This document shows, piece after piece, positions 32,883 through 40,858 of a stretch of 64,000 nt of DNA. Location of the stretch: assembly GCA_903840165.1 (NCBI GenBank), contig CAIMEY010000049.1, forward strand, positions 1-64,000, written 5' to 3'. Source of the DNA: an uncultured Myxococcales bacterium (GTDB lineage: Bacteria > Myxococcota_A > UBA9042). The position numbers and the translations under genes were made by a program. The number at the start of each line of letters is the position of its first letter. Within the stretch, counting starts at the first letter, position 1. The notes beneath the pieces are model-generated. The model saw nothing but the letters and a program-made list of their open reading frames with translations. It ran no database searches and was not told the origin of the DNA.

Positions 32883-34049
32883 ATGCCCAATGCCCCCAAT
32901 GCCTTAGAACCCATGCTGCGTCAGCATCCGGCCGAGCACCTGCTCGCGGCTCTGGATGAAGATCTGCGTGAGGCTGTTTGCCAGCAAGATCCAGTGCTTG
33001 CTGCGCATGCCATGCTCGATGTCGTGCAGGCGCTGCCGCCGTTTTCGTCGCGGGTGCCCCTGCGGTCGGCTTGGCTCAAAGAAGTGCGGACCTGTGTGGT
33101 GCAATTGGGCGAAGAGTGCCCTGATGACTTAGAAATTCGTATGTTATCGGCGATCGCCAAGACTGCCTTTGCCGCCCGCGAGACCACAGCAGCCTTGGCC
33201 GCTTCTGAGCACGCGTTGGCCCGAGCCGCCGAAGCCGAATACATCGAAGCGCAAATCTCTGTGATTGCAGGGCGTTTGCCCTATCTGGCTCAGACATCGC
33301 CGATTCAAGCCGGACGTGACGTGCGCGAGCTAGAAGGCCTGTTGTTTCGCCTAGGTATGCGTGACTCCCCTACGCAGCTGGATGCCGACCTAGCCCTGGC
33401 CTATGTCGCCTGGTTCAGCGCCGCCGGCGATGCCAACCGGGTGCGCAAGGAGTTGGCGGCGCTCGGGCGTCTGTCCCTGCCGCGAACCGAAGCGCTGGTC
33501 TTCGTGGCCTATGCCTCGCAAGCTGCCTTGGCGCAACTGTATTTGCGTGCGCGCATGCGGACTCAGGCGGCCATGGCGCTCATTGAGGCCGTTCGCCTCG
33601 CCAACGATCAGCACGCGTATGCAGAACTCGCCGACCTTCAGGCCGTTATTGCGGCAATTGCCATGCAGGCTGGGGACTTCCAGGCGGCTGTTGCCCATGC
33701 CCGTTCAGCCATCGCCGCGGCGGCTCAGGCCAGTTGTCAGCACGCGCAGCCCGACCCATGGCTGGGATTTCCCTTGGATGTTTCGCATGTTGACAATGCC
33801 GGTGACGCGGTTCAGGCCTTGGCCGAAGCCGTGTTGTCGGCGCAGGACCTCGGCGATTCCACTGGCTTGTTGATCGCAGCCTCGGCGATGGGCGCTTTTT
33901 ACCTGGCCGACGATCGCGCCTTGGAAGCCCTTGACGCCCTTACGGAAGCGGCGGAAGCAGCCCGTGCGCTGGATGACGGCACCACAGCGCTGGACCTGCG
34001 CAGTGTGGCGGAAGCCCTGCTCGGTCACTTGGGAATTCTCAAGCAATAG
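32883..34049 (+). CDS. Alpha-helical repeat (TPR-like) protein
   Basis: A 388-residue cytoplasmic protein made of paired amphipathic helices rich in Ala/Leu, in units of roughly 34-40 residues (TTAALAASEHALARAAEAEYIEAQ, MRTQAAMALIEAVRLANDQH, DFQAAVAHARSAIAAAAQA, DRALEALDALTEAAEAARALDD). This suggests a TPR-type solenoid. No signal peptide, membrane segment or catalytic motif is seen. The ATG at 32883 is the first in a convincing context, though no strong ribosome site is visible. It stops 17 bp from the stop of the convergent lipoprotein gene. The binding partner is unknown. Confidence 0.65.
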   Translation: MPNAPNALEPMLRQHPAEHLLAALDEDLREAVCQQDPVLAAHAMLDVVQALPPFSSRVPLRSAWLKEVRTCVVQLGEECPDDLEIRMLSAIAKTAFAARETTAALAASEHALARAAEAEYIEAQISVIAGRLPYLAQTSPIQAGRDVRELEGLLFRLGMRDSPTQLDADLALAYVAWFSAAGDANRVRKELAALGRLSLPRTEALVFVAYASQAALAQLYLRARMRTQAAMALIEAVRLANDQHAYAELADLQAVIAAIAMQAGDFQAAVAHARSAIAAAAQASCQHAQPDPWLGFPLDVSHVDNAGDAVQALAEAVLSAQDLGDSTGLLIAASAMGAFYLADDRALEALDALTEAAEAARALDDGTTALDLRSVAEALLGHLGILKQ

Positions 34050-34066
34050 CAAATGGTTGCAGATGG

Positions 34067-36466
34067 CTAGGGCAGCAGAGGCTGTAGCACTTCCAGCACA
34101 GCCTCAGTTTCATAGCCCCAGTGCGCCATCGCGATCGTATTGTCAGGCTTGACGACGTACACCAGCGGCATCGGCGGGCCAAAATTGCCTGGCTGGGCCA
34201 TAAAGCCATCGACCATGTCCGACCACGCGTGGGAATCCTTTGTCGTTAGACCGGTGTAGAGAACCGGAAACGGAAAATCCATCACCTTGGTTTCCGGGCG
34301 TGACGGCAAATCCCAAGGATTGAGCACCACGACCGCCATCTTGCCCGCCTTGATCCACGGGCCTAAATCCGCAGCCGCCATCGCCATGGCCATGAACCCC
34401 GCCGGACAGGACTGTGCCGCCACCAGGACAAGACCCGGTCTGCCAGACAAAACATTTTGCACATCAACGGGTTGTTGATCGCCATCTTGGTAAGTCATGG
34501 CGGGCAGGGCATCGCCCGGTTGCAGGTCGACCGTTTCTCCCAGGGTCACAGCTGTGGCCTTGCCGTTGTCAGTGTATAGGACAAGCTTATGACTTGTCAC
34601 GCCTTTTTGCGTCTTAGGTGCCGCAATTGCCAAGGTTTGCACCTGCCCCGGTTGCAAAGGCCACGGACCGCCGGGCAGGTCGACGCTAAGCGCCGTTGTC
34701 TCCGCAAAAGAAATCTTCGCTACGGTCAGGGGCGCGGTACCAACATTGCGAATTTTTATCGTAGTTTTGAGCGGTTGGCCCACCGCGCCGGCCGCCGTAT
34801 AGACCGCCGTGGGTGCAATCAGCACGCCTGCGCCGCCAACCTCGGGATGCACGTGCAAGCGGCGAACGGCTTGGAACTCGGCCGACAGAAGATCATCGCC
34901 CAAGGTATTGAGATCCATCGCGAAATACTTGACGTTGCTGGCAGCGTGCACGGGCATCGGACCCGGTTGCTGGGGTGGGTCGAGCGCGTAGATGTGATGG
35001 CCGGCGGCAACGAAAAGCAACCCTTGATGAACCAGGAGATTATGCGCGGGATCCGGCAGCGTCGTACTACTCCACAGTTGAGGCTGCTGGGGATTGGCCA
35101 GTGAAATCGCGTGGACCGCCAACGGCGTGGCAACGTAGACCATGTTTTGATTGATTTTCAGGTACATCGCTAGGCTCGGTACGCCAATCTGGGCTACCTG
35201 GACGGGTGCGCTCGGCTTGCTGACATCGAGGACCTTGACCCCACCGGCACCATCGGCGACGACGAGGAAATCACTTTGATAAGCAGCCACATCCCAGGCG
35301 TCGACCAGAGCCGGCAGTTGGGTCTTGAACGGCTTGAGCGGTGGCGCGGTGGGCAAGGTGATCAGGCCCGAGGCGTGGGCGGCAACCCATAACTGCCCAG
35401 ATTGAATGGCTATTCCTTCAAAGCCTAGGCTTTGGCTCGAGTTCCAGACGTCTACGGCTGGCTTGGCCATCGGGTCGGAACCCGCCGTGGCGATGAAGAT
35501 CTGTCCGGTGCGGGTGCCGCAGAAGAAATACTGGTTATTTTGGAGGATGGCCGTGCACCCCGTGCCTCCCGGTAGGGTCCAGCCGTGCAGGGGCAGGGTA
35601 GAACCCGGCGTAAAATCAAAGCGGACAAAGCCGTCCTGCGAATCGGCGATCCACATCTGCTGGCCAGCCACCGTGCTGCGTAAGTAATGCGGCGTGCCGT
35701 TGACCGTAGGCTGCATTTCCACAAATTCCGCTTCAGTCACAAGGTCTTTTGCATTGCCAGCATCGGCAGGGCAAAAGGCGAAATTGCCTCCTGGGCCTGC
35801 GCCACTGGCCGGTTCAGCGACCGCGATCTTGGCGACATGGACGGGCTGGTCTGGGCCAAAAGTCGCGGCAACAGGCTGACTTCCATTGCAATCGGTGCCC
35901 ATGCCGCCAAAGCCGCCGCCCGAAGGCAGGTAGGTCGCAATGATGGTCCACGTGCCACTGGGCGCTTGCGCGTAGACGGTGGCGGGCCATTGCGTGACGG
36001 TTTGGCTGGCAAAGGTTTGCAGGTTTGCATCGCCGCCGAAGCTGCCGATCGCCGCTAAAGCGCTTGGATAGACGGATAATTTGAGCGTGCCACCCGCTGG
36101 CTTGGTGGCCGTGGCGATGACGACCAGGTTGGTGCCCGACGGCGCATCGGCCGGCAGAACATAGGCTGGTCCGGTATCCTGCGCCGGGGTGTCGGCAGGC
36201 TCTACCGTATCGGCTGTGGCTGTTTCATTGAGATCTAAGGTATTTTGCGCGTCAGCAGCCGTTCCGGAATCCTGCGTGGCATCGGCCGTGCCCCCACCGT
36301 CCGCACCAGCTGCAGGGGCCGAAACGTAGCGATAGACCACGGTTCTCTTGACGCAGCCATCCACGCTGAGCAGGGCCAAGCTGAGCAGCAACGCGGAGCC
36401 TAGCCCCCACGCGCCAATCCGCTGCGTCCTTTGCCCAGTGAACTCGAAAACGCGTTCTGTGGCCAT
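34067..36466 (-). CDS. Lipoprotein with beta-propeller (LVIVD-like) and thioredoxin-like C-terminus
   Basis: A 799-residue predicted lipoprotein: signal with SVDGC (Cys38), an Asp/Thr/Ala linker, then a beta domain (GTNLVVIATATKPAGGTLKL). The centre (about 230-640) has propeller-like strands such as VLDVSKPSAPVQVAQIG, typical of LVIVD repeats, and an Ig-like segment (IRNVGTAPLTVAKISF). The last ~155 residues resemble a thioredoxin/peroxiredoxin fold (GRPGLVLVAAQSCPAGFMA, PLVYVVKPDNTIAMAHWGYE) with one Cys where a CxxC would be. GAGGGG lies upstream. The next locus (36481-37705) is a damaged paralog lacking the propeller. Function unknown; a redox or partner-binding role is possible. Confidence 0.68.
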   Translation of the reverse strand: MATERVFEFTGQRTQRIGAWGLGSALLLSLALLSVDGCVKRTVVYRYVSAPAAGADGGGTADATQDSGTAADAQNTLDLNETATADTVEPADTPAQDTGPAYVLPADAPSGTNLVVIATATKPAGGTLKLSVYPSALAAIGSFGGDANLQTFASQTVTQWPATVYAQAPSGTWTIIATYLPSGGGFGGMGTDCNGSQPVAATFGPDQPVHVAKIAVAEPASGAGPGGNFAFCPADAGNAKDLVTEAEFVEMQPTVNGTPHYLRSTVAGQQMWIADSQDGFVRFDFTPGSTLPLHGWTLPGGTGCTAILQNNQYFFCGTRTGQIFIATAGSDPMAKPAVDVWNSSQSLGFEGIAIQSGQLWVAAHASGLITLPTAPPLKPFKTQLPALVDAWDVAAYQSDFLVVADGAGGVKVLDVSKPSAPVQVAQIGVPSLAMYLKINQNMVYVATPLAVHAISLANPQQPQLWSSTTLPDPAHNLLVHQGLLFVAAGHHIYALDPPQQPGPMPVHAASNVKYFAMDLNTLGDDLLSAEFQAVRRLHVHPEVGGAGVLIAPTAVYTAAGAVGQPLKTTIKIRNVGTAPLTVAKISFAETTALSVDLPGGPWPLQPGQVQTLAIAAPKTQKGVTSHKLVLYTDNGKATAVTLGETVDLQPGDALPAMTYQDGDQQPVDVQNVLSGRPGLVLVAAQSCPAGFMAMAMAAADLGPWIKAGKMAVVVLNPWDLPSRPETKVMDFPFPVLYTGLTTKDSHAWSDMVDGFMAQPGNFGPPMPLVYVVKPDNTIAMAHWGYETEAVLEVLQPLLP

Positions 36467-36480
36467 AAGTTGCGCACCCC

Positions 36481-37705
36481 TCAGCGGTGCTTGAACCAAG
36501 GCTGCGCCAGAGCCGCCTTCACCGCCGCGCTGATCTTGCCACATTCCCAGCCCCATTGCGCCAGGACAATGTGGTCATCGGCCGCCACCACACATACCAG
36601 GGGCATGGGCGGGCCCCACTTGGCCGGCTGTGCCAGGTCGCCGTCGAGGATTTGCGAATCATCATGGTAATCTGTGCTGGTCAGCGGCGCGCATAGGACG
36701 TCAAACGGCAAGGTCATCGCCGCAGTTTTCGGCATTTGCGGCTTGTCCCACGGGTTGATCGCCGGCACGTGCACGGCATCCGTGGTCAGCCAGGGTTGCA
36801 GCACCTGCGCCGCCGAAGCTAGGCCCAGAAAGGCGACTGGACAAGTATGAGCCGCCACCAGCAGAACGCCGACCTTGCCAGCAAAATAGCTATTTACACT
36901 GACTAATTTTCCCGTCGCATCTTCAAAGTTCAAGCTGGGAAGGACATCTCCACTGTGTAAGCCCACGGATTCTTGCAGGGAAATCCCCAATTGCGGCCAC
37001 CCACAACTGTGAGCCCTGAATCGCGCCGTGCAGCAGGTGGGCAGAACCGGCCAGCGTCGGTGGCGTGCTGACCGCAAGCGTTTGAACCAGAAGCTGTTTG
37101 GCTAGCCTGGCAGCCGCAATCGGGCACGCAGCAATCGCACCCTGGACCATGGACTGCAGCGTCACGGTGACCGACAAGATGGGCTGCGGACTGCCCGGCG
37201 CAATCGGAACCATCACGAGGCTCCCATCCTCAGCGCAGGCAGTGCCAATCTCTAGAATATTTCCTTGAAAATCAAAGCCTTCCACAGCCACCTGGTAGGA
37301 GCCGTTCGCGGGCAGGCAATGCACATCGGCCCGCAGTTGCGCCGGTTGCACAGGGCCGCAGGCGATGCTGGGCGTAGTTGTCAGCGCTTGCAGGGTCAGC
37401 GGCGTCGCCGGCGGCAGGAGTACAACAGTCAACTGCTTGCTACTTAAGGCAGTTCCCGCGACGTGGACGTTCAGGCCTGGCCGCAAAAGTGGCCCGGCAT
37501 CCACCGTGCTGGCATCGGCTGGCGGAGCAACGTCTTCAAGCTGGGCTGGCTGAGCATCCTGTTTGCCCACGAAAGAGTCTTCAATTTCAATAGTACTTGC
37601 CGCTTTCATCGCATCGGCCAGGCTGACGTCGGCCACGGCAGTGTCCGCATAAAACGTAGACCGTGGTCTGTCGCGTGCAGGCGCAAGTCGCCAACCACCG
37701 GCCAA
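36481..37705 (-). pseudogene. Frameshifted paralog of the neighbouring propeller/thioredoxin-like lipoprotein
   Basis: Two overlapping frames together match the ends of the neighbour at 34067-36466. The upstream frame (37705 to about 36990) gives an Asp/Ala linker, a beta domain and TLAGSAHLLHGAIQGSQLWVA, matching the neighbour's TVNGTPHYLRSTVAGQQMWIA. The downstream frame (about 36990 to 36481) gives ISLQESVGLHSGDVLPSLNF and VGVLLVAAHTCPVAFLG, matching VTLGETVDLQPGDALPAMTY and PGLVLVAAQSCPAGFMA. The ~400-residue propeller between them is absent and the frame changes at the junction. The upstream frame has no good start or signal; LAGGW sits where a lipobox Cys would be expected. Most likely a tandem duplicate decayed by an internal deletion. 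A sequencing error explains the frame change but not the missing domain. Confidence 0.7.
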
Positions 37706-37784
37706 GACCTGCCAACCGGCGGTGCCGTGTTATTCAAATGACTCAAAGCATTGCCGCTGAGTATCGCCAGGATACGTCGCAAGA

Positions 37785-38651
37785 TCAAGCGTCTGAGGCG
37801 GCCTTGTCCCGCCCGCTTGTGTCTGCCCCTTGAGGCCGCGCGACCGGTTGGCCTTGCCCGGCTAACTCACTTAGGACCTGCCCCCGCGCCTCGGCAGCTG
37901 CAACGGCATTGGCCAAGGAATGTGCCCAGTTCGCCTGCGCAAGGTGGGCCAGGGCGGCTTCGGTCATGCCACCCTTGCTGCTGACCTCGGCACGCAGGAT
38001 GGACGGCGATCTTCCGTCGGCTTGGGCTAAATGCGTCGCACCAACAAGCACTTGCATGGCCATGGCCGCGGCCGTGGCGGGCTCAAACCCTTGGGTCTCG
38101 GCCGCGGTCGCTAGGGCTTCGACAAAGGCGTAGACGTAGGCCGGGCCACAGCCGGCGATGCTGGTAAAGGCGTTCATTTGCCCTTCACTCAGCGGTACCA
38201 CCGTGCCCAAAGGGCTTAAGAGTGTTGACAGAACGCTCAGCTGGTCGGCCGTGACCGTCGCGCCGCCGCACAGCCCGACCAAGCCTTGGCCGATGCGCAC
38301 CGCCGTATTGGGCATGGCCCGTGCCACCGCGATGCCAGGGAAACGTATGGATAATTCATAGGTTGTCACGCCTGCGAGCAGAGACAACCACAGTTGCCCC
38401 TGAGGCGGGGCTGTGTTGACGCGCAGCTTGGGTAGCCCCTGGGGCTTGATGCCGAGAATCAGCAAATCCGCTTGTTGAACGACCTGTTGCAGGTCGGTAC
38501 CACAGGAGATGCCCAACTGCTCGCGCACCGCCGCTGCCGAGGATTCCGTAGCGGTACAGGCAAGAAAATCCGAGGCGTTATGCCCACTTTGCAGCCACCT
38601 GGCCACCATAGCACTGGCCATCTTGCCGCAGCCGACGATGCCGATGCGCAT
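37785..38651 (-). CDS. proC: Pyrroline-5-carboxylate reductase
   Basis: A 288-residue NAD(P)H-dependent enzyme for the last step of proline synthesis. The N-terminal Rossmann motif is RIGIVGCGKMASAMV. ILGIKPQGLPKL, FPGIAVARAMPNTAVRIGQGLVGL and the dimer-domain signature SILRAEVSSKGGMTEAALAHL are all ProC hallmarks. The ATG at 38651 has AAGGGG upstream and is preferred to the GTG two codons earlier. It follows fmt by 9 bp, making a def-fmt-proC run. Confidence 0.94.
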   Translation of the reverse strand: MRIGIVGCGKMASAMVARWLQSGHNASDFLACTATESSAAAVREQLGISCGTDLQQVVQQADLLILGIKPQGLPKLRVNTAPPQGQLWLSLLAGVTTYELSIRFPGIAVARAMPNTAVRIGQGLVGLCGGATVTADQLSVLSTLLSPLGTVVPLSEGQMNAFTSIAGCGPAYVYAFVEALATAAETQGFEPATAAAMAMQVLVGATHLAQADGRSPSILRAEVSSKGGMTEAALAHLAQANWAHSLANAVAAAEARGQVLSELAGQGQPVARPQGADTSGRDKAASDA

Positions 38652-38660
38652 TTGCACCCC

Positions 38661-39602
38661 TTAACTAAGCATTTCGCCTGGGGAAAATCGTACGCCGCGC
38701 AGTACTTCGCTGGCTGTCATCGCCCTCTTGTCCGGCCTTTGGATGCGCGTCACGCGAAGGCGCCCTTGGCCACATTGCACCCAAGCGCCGATTCCGTCGT
38801 CGGCGAGCAGGGTTCCAGGCACGCCTTGCCCTGCTGTGACCTGCAGATCGTCTGGGAAAATCTTCCAGATTTCATTGAGTTGTGGCACATGAGTGGTTGC
38901 ACACGGCCAGGGCGACATGGCGCGGATATGGGCGTGCAGGGCCGAGGCAGAGCGCTGCCAGTCGATGCGGCCTTCGGACTTGTCCAATGGCGGCGCCAGT
39001 GTTACCAAGGTTGAATCCTGGGCCGTCGGCACCAGCTGACCAGCTAGAATTGCAGGCCAATTCTCGGCCAAGAGCGACGCGCCAAGTCCGGCGAGTTTGG
39101 CATCCAGCGTGGCCGTAGTATCGGTGTCCGCAATCGGCAGCGAGGCCCGGGCTAGCACCGCACCGGTGTCCATGCCTTCGTCCATTTGCATCAAACATAC
39201 GCCAGCTTGTGCATCTTGGGCCGCGATCGCTCGGCTGATCGGCGAAGCACCGCGCCACCGCGGCAAAAGCGATGCGTGCACGTTGACGCTTCCCCGCCGC
39301 GCCGCTCCAAGCACTTGCGCTGGCAGAATGCGCCCATACGCAGCAACGACGATGACGTCCAGGTCCAGCGCCCGCAGTTGAGCCGCCAGTTGGCCGTCGC
39401 GCACCTTGGTCGGTTGCAGGGTCGGTAGGCCGTGCTCAACAGCAAATGCTTTGACAGAAGGCGCTCTTAGCTGATTGCCACGCCCGGCCGGCCGATCGGG
39501 CTGGCTGATCACCAGGGCCACCTCCGTCCCCAGATCCAGCAGGGCCTGCAAACTGGCGACGGCAAAGTCAGGCGAGCCGAGAAAGGCAATGCGACCGGAC
39601 AT
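38661..39602 (-). CDS. fmt: Methionyl-tRNA formyltransferase
   Basis: A 313-residue enzyme that formylates initiator Met-tRNA using 10-formyl-THF. It has RIAFLGSPDFAVASLQALL, SQPDRPAGRGNQLRAPSVK, the catalytic Asn/His segment NVHASLLPRWRGASPI, the Asp motif MDEGMDTG, and the C-terminal OB-like domain. GGGAG lies upstream of the ATG at 39602. def ends 21 bp upstream; def-fmt linkage is widespread. Confidence 0.96.
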   Translation of the reverse strand: MSGRIAFLGSPDFAVASLQALLDLGTEVALVISQPDRPAGRGNQLRAPSVKAFAVEHGLPTLQPTKVRDGQLAAQLRALDLDVIVVAAYGRILPAQVLGAARRGSVNVHASLLPRWRGASPISRAIAAQDAQAGVCLMQMDEGMDTGAVLARASLPIADTDTTATLDAKLAGLGASLLAENWPAILAGQLVPTAQDSTLVTLAPPLDKSEGRIDWQRSASALHAHIRAMSPWPCATTHVPQLNEIWKIFPDDLQVTAGQGVPGTLLADDGIGAWVQCGQGRLRVTRIQRPDKRAMTASEVLRGVRFSPGEMLS

Positions 39603-39623
39603 CAGGGGCAACTCCCGCAAGAC

Positions 39624-40187
39624 TCAATTGGGCGTCGACCGCCGCTGCCGGGTACGCGTCTTTCGCTCCTGGTCGGCTAGTAACTCCGCGTTTTCGCGCA
39701 GGTATTCGCGCACAGCCACCCGACGCTTCAGGGGCGACAAGCGGTCGAGAAACGTAATGCCTTCCAAGTGGTCGAACTCATGTTGAATGCAAATAGCCAC
39801 CAAGCCCGAGGCCTGCACGGACTGCGTACCGCCGTGGCGATCCTGGAAGGACAGGTCTATCTCCGCGTGGCGTTTGACAGTTTCGGTCAGCCCGGGAAAG
39901 GACAGGCAGCCTTCGTCATAATGCGTATGTCCGCGCGTGGCCGTGATCACCGGGTTGATGACTTCAACAATTCCCGTGGTTTGCTTCTCGCCAAGGGGCA
40001 CGTCCATCAGAAAGATGCGCAGCGGCACATCGACCTGGTTGGCGGCCAGGCCAATGCCCTCCGCATCGGCCATGGTGAGGGCCATGTCGTCGAGCAGAGC
40101 ATGCAGCGCTTCGTCAAATTCCTTCACTTCTGCGCAGCGTTGCTTGAGCACCGGATGCGGAAAAGCGACGATTTCGCGTTTGGCCAT
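39624..40187 (-). CDS. def: Peptide deformylase
   Basis: A 187-residue metal hydrolase removing the N-formyl group from nascent proteins. All three motifs are present: GIGLAANQ, EGCLSFPG (metal-binding Cys) and QHEFDHLEG (His/His/Glu). The C-terminal ~25 residues are basic (RKTRTRQRRS) and slightly longer than usual. First gene of the def-fmt-proC run; the coiled-coil gene lies 74 bp upstream. Confidence 0.96.
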   Translation of the reverse strand: MAKREIVAFPHPVLKQRCAEVKEFDEALHALLDDMALTMADAEGIGLAANQVDVPLRIFLMDVPLGEKQTTGIVEVINPVITATRGHTHYDEGCLSFPGLTETVKRHAEIDLSFQDRHGGTQSVQASGLVAICIQHEFDHLEGITFLDRLSPLKRRVAVREYLRENAELLADQERKTRTRQRRSTPN

Positions 40188-40261
40188 GATTCGCTCCAGC
40201 AGACCGCGGTTGAGCCAACCATGGGCAATGCCCGTGGCTAACCCCGCTTTTCTCCAATTGA

Positions 40262-40693
40262 TTACTTGGTTGTTGCTCCAGCCTTGGTCCTAGTCCGCGC
40301 TGCCGCCTTCGGTTTGCTTACAGGGGCTTGAGCCGAGTCCGTCGCAGGGGCCGAATCGGCCGTGGCCGTCGCGCACTGCCCGTGCGGCGCATCCTGGTGA
40401 GCAGCTGCCGCCGCCTGCGCTTCGCTGACCTGATCGCGCAGTTCATCGAGGTGGTCCTGCAAATCACGCACAGTCTTACGGAGTTTGGCCACATCTTGGC
40501 GCGTGACGAGATCCAGGCTCTTGGCCACGTCCTTGACCTGCTTTTCGACCAAATCACGGGCTTCAGCGCGAAAATTTACTACCGTAACAAAGGCTTGCTT
40601 GACCTGAGGACTGGTCAGTACCCGCATGGTGGTATCCGAAGCCAGCACCTTGCTCACCTGCCGGGCCGCGGCATCCTTGATTTGGTCCCACAT
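40262..40693 (-). CDS. Coiled-coil protein, phasin-like architecture
   Basis: 143 residues. The ATG at 40693 is fixed by AGGAG 6 nt upstream. The chain is helical, with a heptad-rich central part (VKDVAKSLDLVTRQDVAKLRKTVRDLQDHLDELRDQV) and a low-complexity tail rich in Ala, Lys and Arg (ARTRTKAGATTK). An N-terminal amphipathic helix, a coiled coil with DVxKLRKxVRDLQ and a basic Ala/Lys tail are typical of phasin/PhaF-like and related granule- or nucleoid-associated proteins. There is no PHA gene nearby, so the name is only a resemblance. Cytoplasmic. Confidence 0.6.
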   Translation of the reverse strand: MWDQIKDAAARQVSKVLASDTTMRVLTSPQVKQAFVTVVNFRAEARDLVEKQVKDVAKSLDLVTRQDVAKLRKTVRDLQDHLDELRDQVSEAQAAAAAHQDAPHGQCATATADSAPATDSAQAPVSKPKAAARTRTKAGATTK

Positions 40694-40858
40694 CTCAAAC
40701 TCCTGGCGCACCGTCTGCCTGGCCCGCAAAGGCCGCAGCAGTTGTGTCTGTGCGGAAAATAGCTTTTATGTCAGTGTGTTGATGGTCTTCATGCGGCTGC
40801 ATCTGCCGCCATCGGACGGCGAGTAGCCTCCCCTGGCGAGCCAGAGGCTCGGTTCACC

